Under the pieces are notes generated by a model. It had not been told where the DNA came from and did no database searches. It saw only the letters and a list, made by a program, of their open reading frames with translations. Positions 5,418-7,922 of a DNA stretch of 7,922 bases are shown here, piece by piece. Source of the stretch: Treponema sp. Its GTDB lineage: Bacteria; Spirochaetota; Spirochaetia; Treponematales; Breznakiellaceae. The position numbers and the translations under genes were made by a program. Position 1 is the stretch's first letter, and the number at the start of each line of letters is the position of its first letter. The stretch covers positions 1-7,922 of the forward strand of contig JAITAN010000199.1 in NCBI GenBank assembly GCA_031284105.1. The letters are read 5' to 3'.

Positions 5418-6797
5418 ATGAAAAAACAGAAGTCTTTTATATTCAGATGTTCAAATTGCGGGCATGAGGAACCGAAATGGCTGGGGCGTTGTCCTGAATG
5501 TGGCGAATGGAACACCTTGATTGAAACCGCCGCATCGGATAGCGCCGGTACAGCGGCGGGTTTTGCTCCGCGCTCTTGCGCTGCAAAAGCGCCTCACTCC
5601 TATCCTCTGTCATCAATTGACCCGCAAGAAAGCGTCCGTATCTCTTCGGGCATTGCGGAATTTGACCGCGTTTTGGGCGGCGGTATTATGAAACGTTCAT
5701 CGATCCTTGTGGGCGGCGAACCGGGTATCGGGAAATCCACGCTGCTTTTGCAAGCCGCCGCGGCCGCTCAGACAAAAGGGCGCATACTCTACATATCGGG
5801 AGAGGAATCAGCCGGACAGGTACGTATGCGCGCGGACAGACTCGGCGTCATGGGCGGCGCCGTTTACGGAGGAGATCGTATTGAAATATGCTGTACCGGC
5901 GTGTTGGAAGATATCGAGATCATTCTTGAGGCTACTCATCCGGTTATCATCATTGTAGATTCGGTGCAAACCCTGTATACAGACAAGGCGGGTTTGACGC
6001 CCGGGACCGTGAATCAGATGAAGTACTGTTCATGGGAATTGATTTCTTGGGCAAAGGAACATGACACCGCGCTCTTTCTCATTGCTCACGTTACCAAGGA
6101 AGGCGTCATAGCCGGACCAAAAACTCTTGAACACATGGTGGATACGGTGCTTTATTTTGAACAGAACGATGCGGACTGCCGGTTTCTGCGCGCGGCAAAA
6201 AACCGTTTCGGTTCGGTTGACGAGATCGGTATTTTTACTATGGGCGAAAGAGGGTTGACCAATGTCGAAGATCCGTCGCTGCTATTTTTGGTAAGCCGCG
6301 AGGGGGAATTGCCGGCCGGCGTTGCGACGGCCGCGGTGCTGGAAGGTTCCCGCGCCCTGCTTGTGGAAATACAGGCGCTCACCGCGCCGGCGAAGGGCGC
6401 CGTAAGCCGGGTGTTCTCCGACCGTGTGGATCAGGCGCGGGTATCCCGTATTGCCGCCATACTGGAAAAGTACTTGAATTTACGGCTTTCCGATCAGGAC
6501 CTCTACATAAATGTTGCGGGCGGCATCCGTATTACCGAAGTGGGTGTTGATCTTGCCGTTGCTGCAGCGCTGTACTCGGCGCGTACGAATATTCCTCTGC
6601 CCGTGAAAACGGCGGTAGCGGGCGAGCTATCTCTCGCCGGCGAAGTACGCCCGCTGCGCCGCATGGCGGGGCGTATCAAAACCGGCAAAAGTCTTGGTTT
6701 TGATACGTTCATTGGCCCTGCGTCCGATGAAACGAATCCTGTCCTTATCGAGGCGCGGGATATAAAATCCGCGATACGGACGCTGTTTACCTCTTAA
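5418..6797 (+). CDS. radA: DNA repair protein RadA (Sms)
   Basis: A 459-residue RecA-like, DnaB-type branch-migration ATPase acting in homologous recombination and replication-fork repair. A C4 zinc finger (Cys11, Cys14, Cys25, Cys28 in CSNCGHEEPKWLGRCPEC) opens the protein. The ATPase core has Walker A GGEPGIGKST (Lys106), Walker B IIIVDS (Asp181) and the RadA-specific KNRFG motif (261-265). The C-terminal third is the Lon-protease-like domain (GGIRITEVGVDLAVAAAL, then GELSLAGEVRPLRRM) without protease function. The length is typical and all key motifs are intact. ATG 5418 is the only start that keeps the zinc finger in place; the two ATGs just upstream run into stops at once. No Shine-Dalgarno is visible. 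A -10-like TATTAT lies at 5395-5400 without a clear -35. Confidence 0.97.
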   Translation: MKKQKSFIFRCSNCGHEEPKWLGRCPECGEWNTLIETAASDSAGTAAGFAPRSCAAKAPHSYPLSSIDPQESVRISSGIAEFDRVLGGGIMKRSSILVGGEPGIGKSTLLLQAAAAAQTKGRILYISGEESAGQVRMRADRLGVMGGAVYGGDRIEICCTGVLEDIEIILEATHPVIIIVDSVQTLYTDKAGLTPGTVNQMKYCSWELISWAKEHDTALFLIAHVTKEGVIAGPKTLEHMVDTVLYFEQNDADCRFLRAAKNRFGSVDEIGIFTMGERGLTNVEDPSLLFLVSREGELPAGVATAAVLEGSRALLVEIQALTAPAKGAVSRVFSDRVDQARVSRIAAILEKYLNLRLSDQDLYINVAGGIRITEVGVDLAVAAALYSARTNIPLPVKTAVAGELSLAGEVRPLRRMAGRIKTGKSLGFDTFIGPASDETNPVLIEARDIKSAIRTLFTS

Positions 6798-7103
6798 ATA
6801 GGGGGCTGCCCCTGATAGAGCAGGACGTCTGTACGGTGAGCAAGCCGCGCTTTCCCGCTCAAGCGCTCTGTATACGGCGGCGCCGGCGGGTAACAACGGC
6901 AGCAACGCCGGTGATACCCGCTATAGGGGAAATGCCGCCGTAGACAATCGCACCGCGCTTTACCTCAAACCTTTGGAAACCGGCATATCCTCACGCATCC
7001 CGACGCGCGCACGCGGTTATGAAGACGGGCGGGATTAGGGCAAGGGAGTTGAGGTTTAATCCCGTGCTGTTGAAGGTACGATAAAAGAGGAGAGAAAAGG
7101 CAT
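6798..7103. other. Intergenic stretch after radA, possible coding remnant
   Basis: No gene is supported. A 5-bp hairpin (AGGGG 6800-6804, CCCCT 6809-6813) lies 2 nt after the radA stop but lacks a T-run. On the plus strand a frame stays open from 6802 to the stop at 7036-7038, with a protein-like composition (for example GNNGSNAGDTRYRGNAAVDN), but it has no credible start codon. It may be the end of a decayed gene. Short inverted repeats such as CCGGCG (6883-6888) with CGCCGG (6906-6911) occur here. Confidence 0.3.
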
Positions 7104-7250
7104 ATGGAAGGAAACAAGCGTGTATCCGGTAAGGGAAAAAGTATTCGCAAGTACCCCCGACGTATACCCCTGGGTTCGGGTTTCCGGCATGTATGCCGCC
7201 GGTATATACCGCAGATTGGGGGGTGGCGGAAGCCCCGCATAAGCCCGTGA
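7104..7250 (+). CDS. Hypothetical small basic protein (48 aa), uncertain
   Basis: An ATG preceded by AGAGGAGAGAAAAGG (ending 3 nt before the start) opens a 48-codon frame ending at TGA 7250. The peptide is strongly basic: MEGNKRVSGKGKSIRKYPRR at the N-terminus, then a second half rich in Arg, Tyr and Gly. No family is recognised. The good ribosome binding site is the only positive evidence. Its 3' half lies in palindromic DNA (7185-7198, 7231-7267), which suggests that the translation could be incidental to repeat sequence. It would be a DNA- or RNA-binding type of peptide if real. Confidence 0.3.
   Translation: MEGNKRVSGKGKSIRKYPRRIPLGSGFRHVCRRYIPQIGGWRKPRISP
7185..7198. repeat. Diverged copy of the CGGCATATATGCCG palindrome
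   Basis: CGGCATGTATGCCG differs by one central base from the palindrome found in both copies of the 58-bp repeat (7590-7603 and its second copy). It may be a remnant of the same repeat family. Confidence 0.4.
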
Positions 7251-7267
7251 AACGGGCGGACGGGGCT
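7231..7267. repeat. Strong nested hairpin
   Basis: Outer stem AGCCCCG (7231-7237) with CGGGGCT (7261-7267); inner stem GCCCGT (7243-7248), loop GAA, ACGGGC (7252-7257). There is no T-run on either side, so it is not an obvious terminator. The following 7268-7438 holds short GC-rich inverted repeats but no supported gene. Confidence 0.5.
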
Positions 7268-7438
7268 GGAGACAGGGGGGCGCGCCGGACAGGCCCCTAT
7301 ATGCGGCCCGCGGCTTGGAAACAGCGCCCCCCCTTTATGAATAAACCCGCGCGTCCCCCCGATTATGAGCAGTTATACGCCAAGGGATACTTACGCACGT
7401 ATTTAATGAGCGGGCTTTGCCGATCATAGTATGATAAA

Positions 7439-7563
7439 CCATGCGGTTATCCGGTATGGCGTAGGAGTTCGGTCGGACGTTAGTCCGCGAGCGGCTACCG
7501 GTTGTTCCCCTACCGGAGCGGTGATGAAAGCGATGGGGCGATTAACAACGGACTACAAGTCCG
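7439..7563. other. Hairpin-rich stretch, possible structured RNA or extragenic repeat element
   Basis: Successive hairpins are: CCAT-CGG/CCG-ATGG (7439-7459, loop TTAT); CGGAC-GTTA-GTCCG (7474-7487); GCT-CCGGT/ACCGG-AGC (7494-7519, one bulged A); and CGGACT-ACA-AGTCCG (7549-7563). A competing longer stem pairs GTTGTTCCCC (7501-7510) with GGGG (7535-7538) and AACAAC (7544-7549). No ORF explains this density. No known RNA family was recognised. Confidence 0.4.
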
Positions 7564-7619
7564 GCGGCGCCGCCGGTTGAGCCGGACTTCGGCATATATG
7601 CCGCGCCGCGCCCGGAAGC
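7562..7619 (+). repeat. 58-bp direct repeat, copy 1
   Basis: Identical to 7865-7922. It contains the palindromes GGCGGCGCCGCC (7563-7574; 16 bp with flanks at 7561-7576) and CGGCATATATGCCG (7590-7603). In this copy AAGTCCGGC (7557-7565) can also pair with GCCGGACTT (7581-7589). Confidence 0.9.
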
Positions 7620-7639
7620 GCCGCCGGTAATCCGGCGGA

Positions 7640-7735
7640 GAGAAGCGCATCTCTTGTCAATGAGAAGCGCATCTCTTATCAACGGGAAGCGCATCTCTTA
7701 TCAGCGGGAAGCGCATCTCGCGGCGGAGAGAAGCG
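7640..7735 (+). repeat. 22-bp tandem repeat array (three full units plus partial ones)
   Basis: Units at 7640-7661, 7662-7683 and 7684-7705, then a partial unit 7706-7719 and the start of another at 7728-7735. The core GAGAAGCGCATCTC is a 14-bp palindrome with one mismatched pair; the linker is TTATCAAC or close to it. Differences between units are few. The array is bracketed by CGGCGGAGAGAAGCG on both sides (7633-7647 and 7721-7735). The units abut, without unique spacers, so this is not CRISPR. Confidence 0.9.
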
Positions 7736-7744
7736 GTGAACGAA

Positions 7745-7778
7745 CAAGGCGGGACAGGCGGCGTTCTTCCCCGCCTTG
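7745..7778. repeat. Perfect 9-bp inverted repeat
   Basis: CAAGGCGGG (7745-7753) and CCCGCCTTG (7770-7778) with a 16-nt loop. AGGCGGC (7756-7762) can alternatively pair with GCCGCCT (7785-7791). Confidence 0.55.
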
Positions 7779-7840
7779 ACCGCAGCCGCCTATGCGCCGC
7801 CGGATGCCGCCGTGCCGCCGCCGCCTTTGTCCGGCTGTCC

Positions 7841-7864
7841 ATGACGGGTGCGGGAGGCCGTCAT
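7841..7864. repeat. Perfect 7-bp inverted repeat next to the second 58-bp repeat
   Basis: ATGACGG (7841-7847) and CCGTCAT (7858-7864), loop of 10 nt, ending exactly where the second direct repeat begins. Confidence 0.5.
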
Positions 7865-7922
7865 CGGCGGCGCCGCCGGTTGAGCCGGACTTCGGCATAT
7901 ATGCCGCGCCGCGCCCGGAAGC
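7865..7922 (+). repeat. 58-bp direct repeat, copy 2 (runs to the window edge)
   Basis: Identical to 7562-7619 over all 58 bases visible, offset by 303 bp. The repeat may be longer because the window ends inside or at its right boundary. Confidence 0.9.

Noticed and set aside
6800..6813. Rho-independent terminator of radA
   Set aside because: The 5-bp stem is short and no T-run follows.
7193..7429. 78-codon plus-strand frame after radA
   Set aside because: Crosses the nested hairpin region, has no Shine-Dalgarno, and shows no recognisable domain; it competes with the better-placed small ORF at 7104.
7640..7735. CRISPR array
   Set aside because: Units are 22 bp and contiguous; there are no unique spacers of about 30 bp between repeats and no cas genes in view.
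7640..7735. Plasmid-type iteron origin of replication
   Set aside because: Unit length fits, but no rep gene or AT-rich melting region lies nearby and the surrounding genes are chromosomal housekeeping genes.
7657..7898. Arg/Ala-rich minus-strand frames at the right end
   Set aside because: Their composition is explained by GC-rich repeats read in any frame.

Overview
The window looks like a chromosomal segment from a GC-rich spirochaete, most plausibly a Treponema-like (Treponematales) lineage of the gut or free-living type. This is an inference. It rests on a C-terminal formylglycine-generating-enzyme (FGE/SUMF1)-fold protein whose end resembles the Treponema TvpA variable region of a diversity-generating retroelement, on a spirochaete-style relaxed lipobox, and on the overall gene style. 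No gene in the window fixes the species.

Layout: (1) 3-251, the 3' end of an FGE-fold gene with an AAC-derived codon pattern typical of a retroelement variable region; it is followed by a GC-rich intergenic stretch (252-591) with several perfect hairpins. (2) 592-3126, a tight two-gene translation/tRNA unit: an archaeal-type, probably non-discriminating aspartyl-tRNA synthetase, then thiI (tRNA 4-thiouridine synthase, rhodanese-less type). (3) 3133-4309, a consensus-like sigma-70 promoter driving rpsU (bS21), which has an exceptionally strong Shine-Dalgarno sequence, and an overlapping gene for a probable lipoprotein of the phosphodiester glycosidase (NAGPA) family. (4) 4292-4442 on the minus strand, a self-contained tRNA-Arg(UCG) unit with promoter, tRNA and terminator; the terminator overlaps the end of the glycosidase gene. 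(5) 4498-4782, a decayed transposase fragment resembling the IS982 family. (6) 4909-5369, a hotdog-fold acyl-CoA thioesterase whose promoter predicts a leaderless mRNA. (7) 5418-6797, radA. (8) 6798-7922, more than 1.1 kb without a convincing gene. It holds one small basic ORF and, towards the window end, a palindrome-rich repeat region: a 58-bp perfect direct repeat, a 22-bp tandem repeat array and a cluster of hairpins.

Functionally the core is tRNA charging and modification (AspRS, ThiI, tRNA-Arg), ribosome (bS21) and recombination repair (RadA). The accessory parts, and the most interesting ones, are the putative remote retroelement target at the left edge and the structured repeat region at the right edge. 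No reverse transcriptase, template repeat, rRNA or CRISPR array is visible in the window.
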